NCBI GenBank assembly: GCA_009775095.1
Contig: VSOZ01000007.1
Coordinates: forward strand, 62,001 to 126,000
Length of the DNA stretch: 64,000 bases
Direction: 5' to 3'
DNA from: Muribaculum sp.
GTDB taxonomy: Bacteria > Bacteroidota > Bacteroidia > Bacteroidales > Muribaculaceae
Below the pieces are notes generated by a model that did no database searches, was not told the origin of the DNA, and was given only the letters and a program-made list of their open reading frames with translations. A program made the position numbers and the translations under genes. Of this stretch, positions 18,382 to 26,405 are shown piece after piece (positions within the stretch are counted from its first letter, which is position 1; every line of letters begins with the position of its first letter).

Positions 18382-19764
18382 TTAGCGTATAGCTTCATAG
18401 ATGAGCTTGGGGATATCGGTGTTATTGTTTGCGCCGCTGAATTTACCGGCTCCGGCGCCTATGGCAAATACAGGTACCGGATTGGCCGTATGGCTGCTGC
18501 TGATAAATGCTGTGCCCACCTGCTTGTTGTATATCTTGAACACCTCTACGACAAAGGCATTATATACATTGTACAACGCCCTTTCGCTTAGCGCCGTACG
18601 GTCGATGAACGTGCGGTTGAACGTGTTCTGCAGGCTCTCGGTCGTTTTGTCGTCGACAGGGATGGCGGTCCAGAAACCGAGCTTGTCAGAGAGCAGCGCT
18701 TTCATCTCCTCCCAAGTTATGGGTTTGTTGTTTTCGAGCAGGTCGCGGCAGTAGTCGGTAAGCCGGTCTTTGCTTATTCGCTGGTTGTCGATAAGTGCGA
18801 GCCCGCCTTTAGTTTTGCGCGACAGAGCCATGCCGCCGGTGTCATGGTCGGCCGTGACCACGATAAGTGTCTCGTCGGGGTGCTGCAGGTAGAAGTCGTA
18901 AGCTATTTTTATTGCGTCCTGAAAATTAAGTATCTCTTTTATCACGCCTCCGGGGTCGTTGGCATGAGCGGCATGGTCAATGTTGCCCCCTTCGACCATC
19001 ATGAAGAAGCGGTCGGGAGAGCGACGGCTGACTTGTGCGAGTCCGGCGCGTGTCAGCTCCGGCAGGGTCATGGCTCCGGGTATAGAGTCGATTGTATAAC
19101 CGATGTCATTGTTGTTGCTCCATACTCCCTCCGGACTTAGTACTATCAGGCGCTCGGCGTCTATATTCTCATGACCGTCGGTGCCGTACACTATTTTTAT
19201 GCCTGATTTTTCAAGCATCCCGGCTGCTGCGGTTGGACGTCCCTCGCTGTCTTTGAGTCCGCGCAACGAGGCCCCGCCCATGAAGTCGTAGCCTGATTTT
19301 ACGGCATCTTCATCAATCCCTTCGAGCATTCCGCGGTCGAGTCGGTTGGCATAGAATGCAGCGGGTGTGGCGTCGTCGGGAGCCACCGATGTGAGTATGC
19401 CCACACCCCAGCCCTCATCCTTGAGAGTGCGGGCTATAGACTTGTAGTGAACGGTCGAGTCGGGCGACATGGCCACCATATAGTTGTTGGTCTTGAATCC
19501 TGTCGACAAGGCGGTGCCTGCGGCGGCCGAGTCGGTCACGGGCGATGAGGCCGAATATGTCCATGCCTGCGATGCTACGGGAAACTGCATCATGAGCAGC
19601 GGCTCTTCGTTTCCGAGCACAATGCGGTTATAGTACTGTGTGGCGTTGACATGGCCCATGCCCATGCCGTCGCCGATGAAGTAAAAAACATACTTTGCTT
19701 TTGCTCCGGCCATGACAGCCGTCATCATAAGCAGTGCAAGAAGTGTGGATCGGTAATATCTCAT
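18382..19764 (-). CDS. Alkaline phosphatase, secreted
   Basis: Periplasmic alkaline phosphatase of 460 residues releasing inorganic phosphate from monoesters. A signal peptide covers about 1-23. Metal-ligand Asp32 lies in FIGDGMG, and the phosphorylated nucleophile Ser79 in VTDSAAAGTAL. Further ligands are visible in GGNIDHAAHANDPGG, VTADHDTGG and the C-terminal SSHTANPVP. It is the second gene after the GH3/JAR1-like gene (22-nt gap, same strand), so the two are probably co-transcribed. No phosphate-responsive operator was recognised. Confidence 0.92.
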   Translation of the reverse strand: MRYYRSTLLALLMMTAVMAGAKAKYVFYFIGDGMGMGHVNATQYYNRIVLGNEEPLLMMQFPVASQAWTYSASSPVTDSAAAGTALSTGFKTNNYMVAMSPDSTVHYKSIARTLKDEGWGVGILTSVAPDDATPAAFYANRLDRGMLEGIDEDAVKSGYDFMGGASLRGLKDSEGRPTAAAGMLEKSGIKIVYGTDGHENIDAERLIVLSPEGVWSNNNDIGYTIDSIPGAMTLPELTRAGLAQVSRRSPDRFFMMVEGGNIDHAAHANDPGGVIKEILNFQDAIKIAYDFYLQHPDETLIVVTADHDTGGMALSRKTKGGLALIDNQRISKDRLTDYCRDLLENNKPITWEEMKALLSDKLGFWTAIPVDDKTTESLQNTFNRTFIDRTALSERALYNVYNAFVVEVFKIYNKQVGTAFISSSHTANPVPVFAIGAGAGKFSGANNNTDIPKLIYEAIR

Positions 19765-19786
19765 ATAAGTTATAGTTAAAAAAGTG

Positions 19787-21304
19787 TTATCCTATATTGT
19801 TGAGCTGCAGCAGCGGGTCCATGATGCGGCGGTCGTTGCTCAGACGGGGTATCTTGCGCTGTCCGCCGAGTTTTCCCGTCGATGCGAGCCATGTGTCGAA
19901 TACTCCCGGCCGCCCTTTGACTATGCTGAGTCGGTCAAGAAACAGATTGCCCGCACGTTTTGCCTGATAATCGGAGTTCTCGCTACAAAGATTGCGGTCG
20001 AGAGCGTCGGCGAAGGCCTCCATGTCGTCAGGCTCCCGGCTGAATTCGATTAGCCATTCGTGGCGCCCGCGTGATTTGTCGCCGGCATACACCGGCGCGG
20101 CGGTATAGTTGGCGATGGCGCAGTTTAGTTCACGGCATGTCGCGGCTATAGCTGCGTCGGCGTTGTATACCATAAGCTCTTCGCCGAAAGTGTTGATGTA
20201 GTGTTTTGTGCGCCCCGATATGATTATTTTGAGCGGATGTACCGAGGTGACTGTCACGGTGTCGCCAAGTGCATATCGCCACAGCCCGTTGCATGAGGTT
20301 ATAATCATGGCGTAGGTCTCGCCCTCCTTGACCTCCCATGCCGAAAGGGCTCGCGGAAATTTGTCATCTGTTTCATCCAGAGGAATGAACTCGTAGAATA
20401 TGCCTATGTCAAGCAGCAGAAGCAGCGCTGGATCTTCGATTGCAGATTGTACGGCAAAGAAGCCTTCGGAGGCATTGTAGGTCTCGATATAGCGCATGCG
20501 CGCAGGGTCGGTGATGTGCGCGTATTGCTCACGGTAAGGCTTGAACGATATGCCGCCGTGGAAAAACACCTCAAGGTGCGGCCATACGTCATGTATGGTC
20601 GAGGCTCCGGCTGCGGCTATGACCTCCTTCAGCACGGTCAGAAACCATGACGGCACACCCGATATGTTGGTTATGTCGCTGTGTATCGATGCCTTGACGA
20701 GTGCCGGGAGTTTCTGCCGCCAGTCCTCCATGAGGGCTATGCGTTTTGACGGTACTCTGACGAGATTGACAAGCGGGTTTATGGCGTCGATAAGGTTGGC
20801 CGACAGGTCACCCACTTTCACGCCTGCAGGGAGTGTAAGTTCGTTGGCGAAACTGCCGCCGAGTATGAAGCCCTTGCCGTCAAACATGCGGCTGTCAGGA
20901 TAGAGGTGGAGGTAAGTGCTGACGACATCGCTACCGCCCTGATAGTGGTTGCGGCGCAGTGAGTCGGCGGTAACCGGTATGTATTTGCTTTTCCCGTCGG
21001 AGGTGCCTGACGATTGGGCGAAACGTCTTGTCATCCCGGGCCACAGAATGTCCTTCTCTCCGGCTATCATGCGCTCTACAAGCGGCCTTATGTCGACATA
21101 TCCGCTTACCGGCACATGACTCCTGTAGTCATCGTAGCCGCTTATGCCTGTGAAGCCGAGACGCTCTCCGACGAGAGTCTTGCGGCCGTTTTTCAATAGC
21201 ATACCGAGCTGCGATGACTGTGTGCCCCTTGCATTCAGGGTTGTATATGTTATTGCATCGATCCGCTTTATGAAATGCGGTCTGACCAACGAAGTTAAAT
21301 TCAT
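19787..21304 (-). CDS. GH3 (auxin-responsive/JAR1-like) acyl-adenylating family protein
   Basis: Member of the GH3 auxin-responsive promoter family (not glycoside hydrolase family 3), 505 residues. These are ANL-type adenylating enzymes that in plants join amino acids to hormone carboxylates. The ATP-binding signature is clear in FAQSSGTSDGKSKYIPVT (about residues 95-112), followed by YNASEGFFAVQ (about 269-279) and GLWRYALGDTV. No signal peptide, so cytoplasmic. The bacterial acyl substrate is unknown. The start at 21304 lies just inside a divergent region containing a -7 box and a 9-bp inverted repeat. Confidence 0.88.
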   Translation of the reverse strand: MNLTSLVRPHFIKRIDAITYTTLNARGTQSSQLGMLLKNGRKTLVGERLGFTGISGYDDYRSHVPVSGYVDIRPLVERMIAGEKDILWPGMTRRFAQSSGTSDGKSKYIPVTADSLRRNHYQGGSDVVSTYLHLYPDSRMFDGKGFILGGSFANELTLPAGVKVGDLSANLIDAINPLVNLVRVPSKRIALMEDWRQKLPALVKASIHSDITNISGVPSWFLTVLKEVIAAAGASTIHDVWPHLEVFFHGGISFKPYREQYAHITDPARMRYIETYNASEGFFAVQSAIEDPALLLLLDIGIFYEFIPLDETDDKFPRALSAWEVKEGETYAMIITSCNGLWRYALGDTVTVTSVHPLKIIISGRTKHYINTFGEELMVYNADAAIAATCRELNCAIANYTAAPVYAGDKSRGRHEWLIEFSREPDDMEAFADALDRNLCSENSDYQAKRAGNLFLDRLSIVKGRPGVFDTWLASTGKLGGQRKIPRLSNDRRIMDPLLQLNNIG

Positions 21305-21323
21305 TGACTAATTTTAATCGTAA

Positions 21324-21352
21324 TTCAACAAAGTTACACTAAATTTGTTGAA
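21324..21352. promoter_or_regulatory. Inverted repeat over the GH3-family promoter
   Basis: Arms TTCAACAAA (21324-21332) and its exact reverse complement (21344-21352), 11-nt spacer. A minus-strand -7 box TAACTTTG (21336-21329) overlaps the left arm. This is a possible operator for the divergent genes. Confidence 0.5.
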
Positions 21353-21383
21353 AAAATAAGATTATAACATTAATTAAAGAGAT

Positions 21384-21722
21384 ATGAAAAAGTCCTTTCT
21401 ATTGGGAATTATGCTTACAGTGCTATCAGTAGCTATGGTGTCATGTGATGACGAGGACTATGATCCGATAAACGCTCCGTTTCTCGGAAGTTGGGTACAG
21501 GACGATGGCAGCAGCCGGTTTATCTTTGACAGTGACGGCTACGGCAGCTACAGCGACTTCAACGGCACTTATGATTTTACTTGGGAGTGGGATGACTACG
21601 AGATAGAGATATACTTTCCGGACGGCGATGAATGGGATTATGGCTGGGACATGGAGGGACCGTCCAATCTGATTCTGTATGACGATTATACCGGAGTTGA
21701 ATTATATTATACCCGTTTTTAA
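21384..21722 (+). CDS. Small acidic lipoprotein, unknown function
   Basis: Predicted lipoprotein of 112 residues: hydrophobic signal, then lipid-anchored Cys21 followed by DDEDYD. A run of Asp after the Cys agrees with the Bacteroidetes lipoprotein export preference and may place it on the cell surface. The mature part is strongly acidic and rich in Trp/Tyr/Gly, with a pattern of short beta strands (LGSWVQDDG, FIFDSDGYGSYSDFNGTYDFTW) reminiscent of lipocalin-like or DUF-type stress lipoproteins. No family is assigned. Its stop overlaps that of the convergent acetyltransferase-like gene (TTAA region). Confidence 0.78.
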   Translation: MKKSFLLGIMLTVLSVAMVSCDDEDYDPINAPFLGSWVQDDGSSRFIFDSDGYGSYSDFNGTYDFTWEWDDYEIEIYFPDGDEWDYGWDMEGPSNLILYDDYTGVELYYTRF

Positions 21723-22861
21723 AGTTTAACGGGTATATCTTTTCGGAAAGCGGTGCGGCGACGGTGTTGACGGCGGTCAAAAAACTTCCACTGTTGTTGC
21801 ACGTTTTCATTTTCGGCAAGTTCGGGGTTGCTTTCAGCCCAGCTATAACCGTTTTTAATATATACCGGCAGAAGGTCGGTAAACAGCAGTGCGTTCACTC
21901 CCTTGCTCTGATATTCCGGTTTTACGGCCACAAGCAGCAGGTCTACCGTGTCATTGGGGCGGTAGAGCGCTTTGAGCAGATGTGTCCATCCGAACGGGAA
22001 CAGTCGTCCGCGCGATTTCTGCAACGCCCTTGATAACGACGGGATGGATATGCCCACTCCCACGAGCCGGTCATCGGCGTCAACGATGACGCATACGTTT
22101 TCAAGCCGCAGAATCGGCAGGTATATGCTTATATAGTAATCGATCTGACGTTTTGTCAATGGTGAGTAGCCGTACAAGCGGTCGTAGGCTTCGTTGATAA
22201 GTTCAAACAATGCCTGTCCGTACTGCTCTTTAAGTTTTTTCGAGCTGGTGAATTTTATTGTGCGGAGATTGTATTTGCGTCTTACGATGTCGCCTACGCG
22301 CTGGAGCTGGTCGGGTACTTTGTCGGGTACTGTCATACGGTATTCCACCCATTCGGCATCGCTCCTGAAGCCGAGGCGCTCCATATGGCGCGGATAGTAA
22401 GGATAGTTATATATTGTGGCCATTGTGCCGAGCTCGTCAAAGCCGTAGGTCAGCATGCCTTCATGATCCATGTCGCTGAAGCCCATGGGACCTACTATGG
22501 AGTTTAGCCCCTGTGATTTGCCCCATCGCATAAGCTCGTTGAACAGGGCGTCGACCACTTCGTCATCGTCGATGAAGTCCATGAAGCCGAAGCGCAGGTC
22601 GCGCGACCCGGTGCGGTCATTGACAACCGAGTTTACAATACCGGTTATGCGGCCTACAGGCTTGCCGTCGCGATAAGCCATCCAAGACTTTGCCGTACAG
22701 TAGTCAAATGCCGGATTTTTATCGGGCGACAGCGTATCTATCTCATCATAGATAAGCGGCGGCACGAAGCAGTTATTGCCTTTATACAGCTCTATACCAA
22801 ACTTCACATACTCTTTGAGTTGCGATCGGGTGGGGTCGATTTCTCTTATTTCAACTGACAT
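21719..22861 (-). CDS. GNAT-like N-acetyltransferase family protein
   Basis: Cytoplasmic protein of 380 residues belonging to a conserved Bacteroidetes family annotated as GNAT-like. The C-terminal half holds the acetyltransferase-like segment VDLLLVAVKPEYQSKGVNALLF (about 310-331), resembling the acetyl-CoA loop (V-x-P-x-[Y/F]-x-x-x-G). The N-terminal half contains GPMGFSDMDHEGMLTYGFDE, which recurs in the family. The substrate is unknown. It starts 8 nt downstream of the pseudokinase gene on the same strand, suggesting a two-gene operon. Confidence 0.72.
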   Translation of the reverse strand: MSVEIREIDPTRSQLKEYVKFGIELYKGNNCFVPPLIYDEIDTLSPDKNPAFDYCTAKSWMAYRDGKPVGRITGIVNSVVNDRTGSRDLRFGFMDFIDDDEVVDALFNELMRWGKSQGLNSIVGPMGFSDMDHEGMLTYGFDELGTMATIYNYPYYPRHMERLGFRSDAEWVEYRMTVPDKVPDQLQRVGDIVRRKYNLRTIKFTSSKKLKEQYGQALFELINEAYDRLYGYSPLTKRQIDYYISIYLPILRLENVCVIVDADDRLVGVGISIPSLSRALQKSRGRLFPFGWTHLLKALYRPNDTVDLLLVAVKPEYQSKGVNALLFTDLLPVYIKNGYSWAESNPELAENENVQQQWKFFDRRQHRRRTAFRKDIPVKL

Positions 22862-22869
22862 TGCGATTG

Positions 22870-23673
22870 CTATTTTACGTTTTCAATCGACGGTCGACCG
22901 TCGATTGCCGGTGTCGGCTGGCGGGTATTGAGCCAAGCGAGCAGAACGATCATCAATGATAGAAAAACAATCAATAAGATGTATAGTTGATTGCTTGACC
23001 TGTGTTCGAGTGCGAGGTGCAGGTCCTGAACATCGCGGTAACGCTTGTCGGGGTCGGAATCCATGCACTTTTTTGCCACTTTGCGGAGCAGTGTGTTTTT
23101 GCCCTCTACATGGTCGAGAGCTTCGTTTAACACGAGGCCGTAATTGTATATATCTTCCGACATGTCGGCCGGCTCCATATGTTTCAATTGGTCAAAGCCT
23201 ACATCTATCAACTTCAGGTTGCCTATATTTTCGGTGAAAATTATAGTTTCGGGGCGTATGGGATGATGTACGATGTGGTTGGCTTGAATGTAGTCTATTG
23301 CATCGAGAAGATCGTGCCGGAGTTTTTGTATTATCTCCGGAGTCACTTTGTTCTCGTTCATAAGCTTGCGGAGCGAGTCGCCGTATACGTCGTCGGTTAT
23401 TATGCATCGGCCAAGTCCGGGTATCTCCTCAAAGTCGTTTATCATGACTATGTGGGGATGGGCGAGGTTGTAACGTACTTCAAACTCTTTTTCAATCATT
23501 GCCATAAAGTCGGGATGGTCGGCATACTCCGGCTTAAGGGTTTTCAGCATCACCCATTTCCCGTATTTCCTGGCCGTATATACGAGGTAGTACTCCTCCT
23601 CCCACTCCGGAAGAAGCGTTATCTCGGTCCATTTTTCGGCAGATGGCTGCGGTGCGGCTTCGTTTTTTGTCAT
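22870..23673 (-). CDS. Membrane-anchored protein kinase-like protein, probable pseudokinase
   Basis: Protein of 267 residues with a Ser/Thr kinase-like fold and one C-terminal membrane helix (about 229-247). Conserved features: beta-3 Lys44 (VMLKTLK), an alpha-C Glu (63 or 65), the DFG-equivalent Asp157 in LIDVGF, alpha-F Asp174 (SEDIYNYG) and Arg211 near the end. Missing: the glycine-rich loop is not recognisable, and the HRD-x-K-P-E-N loop reads HHPIRPET (136-143), so the catalytic Asp is Pro138 and the Mg-binding Asn is Thr143. Phosphotransfer is therefore unlikely; a nucleotide-sensing or scaffold role is inferred. It is followed after 8 nt by the GNAT-like gene. Confidence 0.8.
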   Translation of the reverse strand: MTKNEAAPQPSAEKWTEITLLPEWEEEYYLVYTARKYGKWVMLKTLKPEYADHPDFMAMIEKEFEVRYNLAHPHIVMINDFEEIPGLGRCIITDDVYGDSLRKLMNENKVTPEIIQKLRHDLLDAIDYIQANHIVHHPIRPETIIFTENIGNLKLIDVGFDQLKHMEPADMSEDIYNYGLVLNEALDHVEGKNTLLRKVAKKCMDSDPDKRYRDVQDLHLALEHRSSNQLYILLIVFLSLMIVLLAWLNTRQPTPAIDGRPSIENVK

Positions 23674-23827
23674 CGGTTGAAACGTTGTTTGAACGGCAAA
23701 AATACAAAAGTTTTTTATTAAATGTCGGCTATCGGTGTCTACTTTTAATTGCCTGACATCTATTTTACGAAATTTTATGACATAACGTCGCGAATTCTCA
23801 ATTTCGCGGCACCGGTCTTATACACGA

Positions 23828-23859
23828 CACGGAGCACGGCAATGTTGTCGTGCTCCGTG
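23828..23859 (-). terminator. Hairpin downstream of panB
   Basis: Perfect 10-bp stem CACGGAGCAC (23828-23837) with 23850-23859, 12-nt loop. It lies about 55 nt past the panB stop. No clear T-run on either strand, so it is only a probable terminator. Confidence 0.45.
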
Positions 23860-23915
23860 ATTAACCTGCTTCGACGCTCGATAAAGCGCCTGTATATTGA
23901 CGGTATACTGTCTGA

Positions 23916-24734
23916 TCAGTATTGCTCCTTATCGTTGGGGAAGTCGCGGGTCTTGACGTCATCGATGTAGTGGGCTACGGCATCGTTGATGACTGTCGAC
24001 AGATCGGCGTAACGGCGCAGGAAGCGTGGTGAGAAGCCTTTGTTGATACCGAGCATGTCGTGCATGACGAGTACTTGTCCGTCAACACCGCCTCCTGCAC
24101 CTATACCGATAACGGGTATGGATACCTCGGCTGCGACGCGCGTGGCGAGCTGTGCCGGTATTTTTTCAAGAACGAGAGCGAAGCAGCCTATCTCTTCGAG
24201 CAGTTTGGCGTCAGCCACAAGTTTCTCGGCTTCAGCTTCCTCTTTGGCGCGCACGGCGTAGGTGCCGAACTTGTTGATGGACTGCGGGGTGAGTCCGAGG
24301 TGTCCCATGACCGGAATACCGGCGCAGAGTACGCGTTCGATTGACTCGCGTATTTCCGCTCCCCCCTCCATTTTCACAGCTTCGGCATGGCTCTCTTTCA
24401 TGATGCGTATTGCTGATGCGAGGGCTTCCTTGCTGTTGCCCTGGTAGCTACCGAATGGCAGGTCCACTACAACAAGCGCTCTCTTGACGCCTTTTACCAC
24501 CGACTTCGCATGATATATCATCTGGTCAAGGGTGATGGGCAGTGTGGTTATGTTGCCTGCCATGACGTTGGAGGCGGAGTCGCCTACGAGTATTACATCC
24601 ATGCCGGCTTCGTCAATAAGCTTTGCCATTGAGAAGTCATAGGCTGTAAGCATGGCTATCTTTTCGCCGCGGGCTTTCATTTCGCTGAGGCGATGAGTGG
24701 TCACTTTGCGTTGGTCTTCTGTGTAAGTTGACAT
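23916..24734 (-). CDS. panB: 3-methyl-2-oxobutanoate hydroxymethyltransferase
   Basis: Ketopantoate hydroxymethyltransferase, 272 residues, first step of the pantothenate (CoA) pathway: transfers a hydroxymethyl group from 5,10-methylene-tetrahydrofolate to alpha-ketoisovalerate. Landmarks: MLTAYDFSMAKLID (28-41), metal-ligand Asp52 in LVGDSASNV, Asp91 in VVDLPFGSYQ, KMEGG near 121-125, HLGLTPQ and the late catalytic Glu in LVLEKIPAQLA. Length is standard. It is a lone gene with its own promoter; panC/panD are not in the window. Confidence 0.96.
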   Translation of the reverse strand: MSTYTEDQRKVTTHRLSEMKARGEKIAMLTAYDFSMAKLIDEAGMDVILVGDSASNVMAGNITTLPITLDQMIYHAKSVVKGVKRALVVVDLPFGSYQGNSKEALASAIRIMKESHAEAVKMEGGAEIRESIERVLCAGIPVMGHLGLTPQSINKFGTYAVRAKEEAEAEKLVADAKLLEEIGCFALVLEKIPAQLATRVAAEVSIPVIGIGAGGGVDGQVLVMHDMLGINKGFSPRFLRRYADLSTVINDAVAHYIDDVKTRDFPNDKEQY

Positions 24735-24759
24735 TTTGTTAGTTGTTTATAAAGACGCG

Positions 24760-24791
24760 CAAAGTTACCTTTTATCTTATTGACAAACAAA
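24760..24791 (-). promoter_or_regulatory. Promoter of panB
   Basis: Minus-strand -33 TTTG (24791-24788), 20-nt spacer and -7 TAACTTTG (24767-24760), 25 nt before the start codon. Confidence 0.65.
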
Positions 24792-24836
24792 TATAACCGT
24801 TTTTTATTGGTTAGATGTAAAATAATGGCACAAAAA

Positions 24837-24868
24837 CTTGCATTATTGCAATTGATAGAGTATTTTTG
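24837..24868 (+). promoter_or_regulatory. Promoter of XRE/S24 regulator with repeated TTGCA boxes
   Basis: -33 CTTG (24837-24840), 20-nt spacer, -7 TATTTTTG (24861-24868). Three TTGCA[A/T] boxes start at 24838, 24846 and 24866; the first overlaps the -33 and the last overlaps the -7, as expected of an autoregulatory operator. The middle one forms a palindrome, ATTGCAAT. Confidence 0.6.
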
Positions 24869-24889
24869 CAATGTAAAACCACCTCAATT

Positions 24890-25582
24890 ATGGAAACATC
24901 ACACTCTCAGGATGCAATAATAGGCCGCATAAGGCATATTATGCAGCTAAAGCACCTTTCGCAGTCGCAACTTGCGAAAACTATCGGCATAGACGCCTCC
25001 AATGTATCCAAGTATCTTAGCGGACGCTTGCCCGTAAGCGAAGCTCTGCTCAATCGTATAGTTGTAAACCTAAATGTGTCGAAGGATTGGCTGCGCGACG
25101 GCAAGGGTTTGCCCTTCGACAAGGTGTCGCGGGCGCTTGCGGTATCGTCGGGTGAGGTTATCGTGTCGTGTATCAACGAGGGTATCCCGGTCTATGATAT
25201 CGATGTGGCTGCCGGATGTACCGAGATGTCGCGTGCGTTTACCGAGGAAAATGTCATCGGGCGGCTGAATTTCCCCAATCTTAATCCCGACTGGATTGTG
25301 GTGCGGGCCAAAGGCGATTCGATGATGCCCAAGATCAACAATGGCGGTTATGTGGCTTTCCTGCCTCAGAGTGATCTGCAGAATATAATGTGGGGGCAGA
25401 TATATGTCGTGGTGATGGAAAATCGCAGAGTGGTCAAGTATGTTCGCCGTCATCAGGAGGACCCCTCGAAAGTGGTGCTGCGTAGTGAAAACCGCAACTA
25501 TGACGACATGGATGTGGCGCTCAATGACATATGTGCGCTTTATGTGGTGGAACGTATTATTAACATTCAGGATTGTGTCTGA
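24890..25582 (+). CDS. XRE-family repressor with S24 (LexA/CI-like) autoprotease domain
   Basis: DNA-binding regulator of 230 residues from the ATG at 24890; a TTG start at 24866 would place the start inside the -7 box. The N-terminal helix-turn-helix (about 11-65) contains LSQSQLAKTIGIDASNVSKYL. The C-terminal peptidase S24 domain has Ser144 in AKGDSMMP and Lys183 in RVVKYVRR, the Ser-Lys dyad, with a likely self-cleavage Ala108-Gly109 in DVAAGCTE. This is the CI/LexA-like layout that responds to RecA filaments in phage and SOS systems. No phage genes lie nearby, so it may be a chromosomal stress regulator. Confidence 0.88.
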   Translation: METSHSQDAIIGRIRHIMQLKHLSQSQLAKTIGIDASNVSKYLSGRLPVSEALLNRIVVNLNVSKDWLRDGKGLPFDKVSRALAVSSGEVIVSCINEGIPVYDIDVAAGCTEMSRAFTEENVIGRLNFPNLNPDWIVVRAKGDSMMPKINNGGYVAFLPQSDLQNIMWGQIYVVVMENRRVVKYVRRHQEDPSKVVLRSENRNYDDMDVALNDICALYVVERIINIQDCV

Positions 25583-25600
25583 ACGATAAGGTATATTGAC

Positions 25601-26395
25601 ATGGGAAAAAACAAGTTGAAAAAATTTAGCGACATGGAGTCGATGGAGTGTGTCTTTCAGTATCCTTTCAGTGTGTTGAAGGAGCGGGGTTTCCCGATGA
25701 ATGGCCGTTGGAACTCCGATTATTTCCATAATGACAATCCTATAATACTTGAACTCGGTTGTGGCAAAGGTGAATATACGGTAGGTCTTGCGGAGCGGTT
25801 TCCCGATAAGAACTTTATCGGAATAGACATAAAGGGTGCACGCATGTGGTCGGGTGCATGTCAGGTGCGTGACCGTAAGATTGGCAATGCGGCCTTTCTG
25901 CGTACGAGTATAGAGCTGCTGCCATACTTTTTCGCTCCCGGCGAGGTCGACGAGATATGGATTACATTTCCCGACCCGCAGATGAAGAAAGTCAACAAGC
26001 GCCTGACAGGTACGCGGTTTCTCCGGCTGTACCGCGAGGTGCTTAAAGACGGAGGCCGTGTGCACCTGAAGACCGACAGCCCGTTTTTGTATACCTATAC
26101 GGGCATTATGGCGCGGCACAATTCGTTGCCGCTTCTTGCCGACACATGCGACCTGTACGCCGATCCGCAGGGTGTCGACGATATACTCGGCATACGCACC
26201 TTCTACGAGCAGCAGTGGCTTGACCGCGGGCTGACCATAAAATACATATCTTGGACTTTGCCGGCGCAGGGTGAGCTCACCGAACCGGAAGTAGAGATAG
26301 AGCCTGACACGTATCGCAGTTTCTCGCGCGGCGAACTGCAGTGCCCCGAACTTTGCAACCCGCAGGTGCGTATTAAAAACAATGATAAACAATAA
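25601..26395 (+). CDS. trmB: tRNA (guanine-N7)-methyltransferase
   Basis: SAM-dependent methyltransferase, 264 residues, forming m7G46 in the variable loop of tRNAs. SAM motif I is ELGCGKGEYTVGLA (about 50-63), followed by NFIGIDIKGARMW and the TrmB signature ITFPDPQMKKVNKRL. A C-terminal acidic extension (EPEVEIEPDTY) is seen. It starts 18 nt after the XRE/S24 gene and is followed after 10 nt by mrp on the same strand, so these are probably co-transcribed. Confidence 0.93.
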   Translation: MGKNKLKKFSDMESMECVFQYPFSVLKERGFPMNGRWNSDYFHNDNPIILELGCGKGEYTVGLAERFPDKNFIGIDIKGARMWSGACQVRDRKIGNAAFLRTSIELLPYFFAPGEVDEIWITFPDPQMKKVNKRLTGTRFLRLYREVLKDGGRVHLKTDSPFLYTYTGIMARHNSLPLLADTCDLYADPQGVDDILGIRTFYEQQWLDRGLTIKYISWTLPAQGELTEPEVEIEPDTYRSFSRGELQCPELCNPQVRIKNNDKQ

Positions 26396-26405
26396 ATTCA
26401 ATAAT

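Noticed and set aside
24890..25582. Prophage remnant signalled by a CI-like repressor
   Set aside because: No integrase, structural or lysis genes lie nearby; neighbours are core genes.
25070..26401. 443-codon minus-strand frame opposite the XRE/S24 and trmB genes
   Set aside because: It spans two real genes and their gap, and its composition (His/Ile/Val-rich) is that of an antisense shadow.
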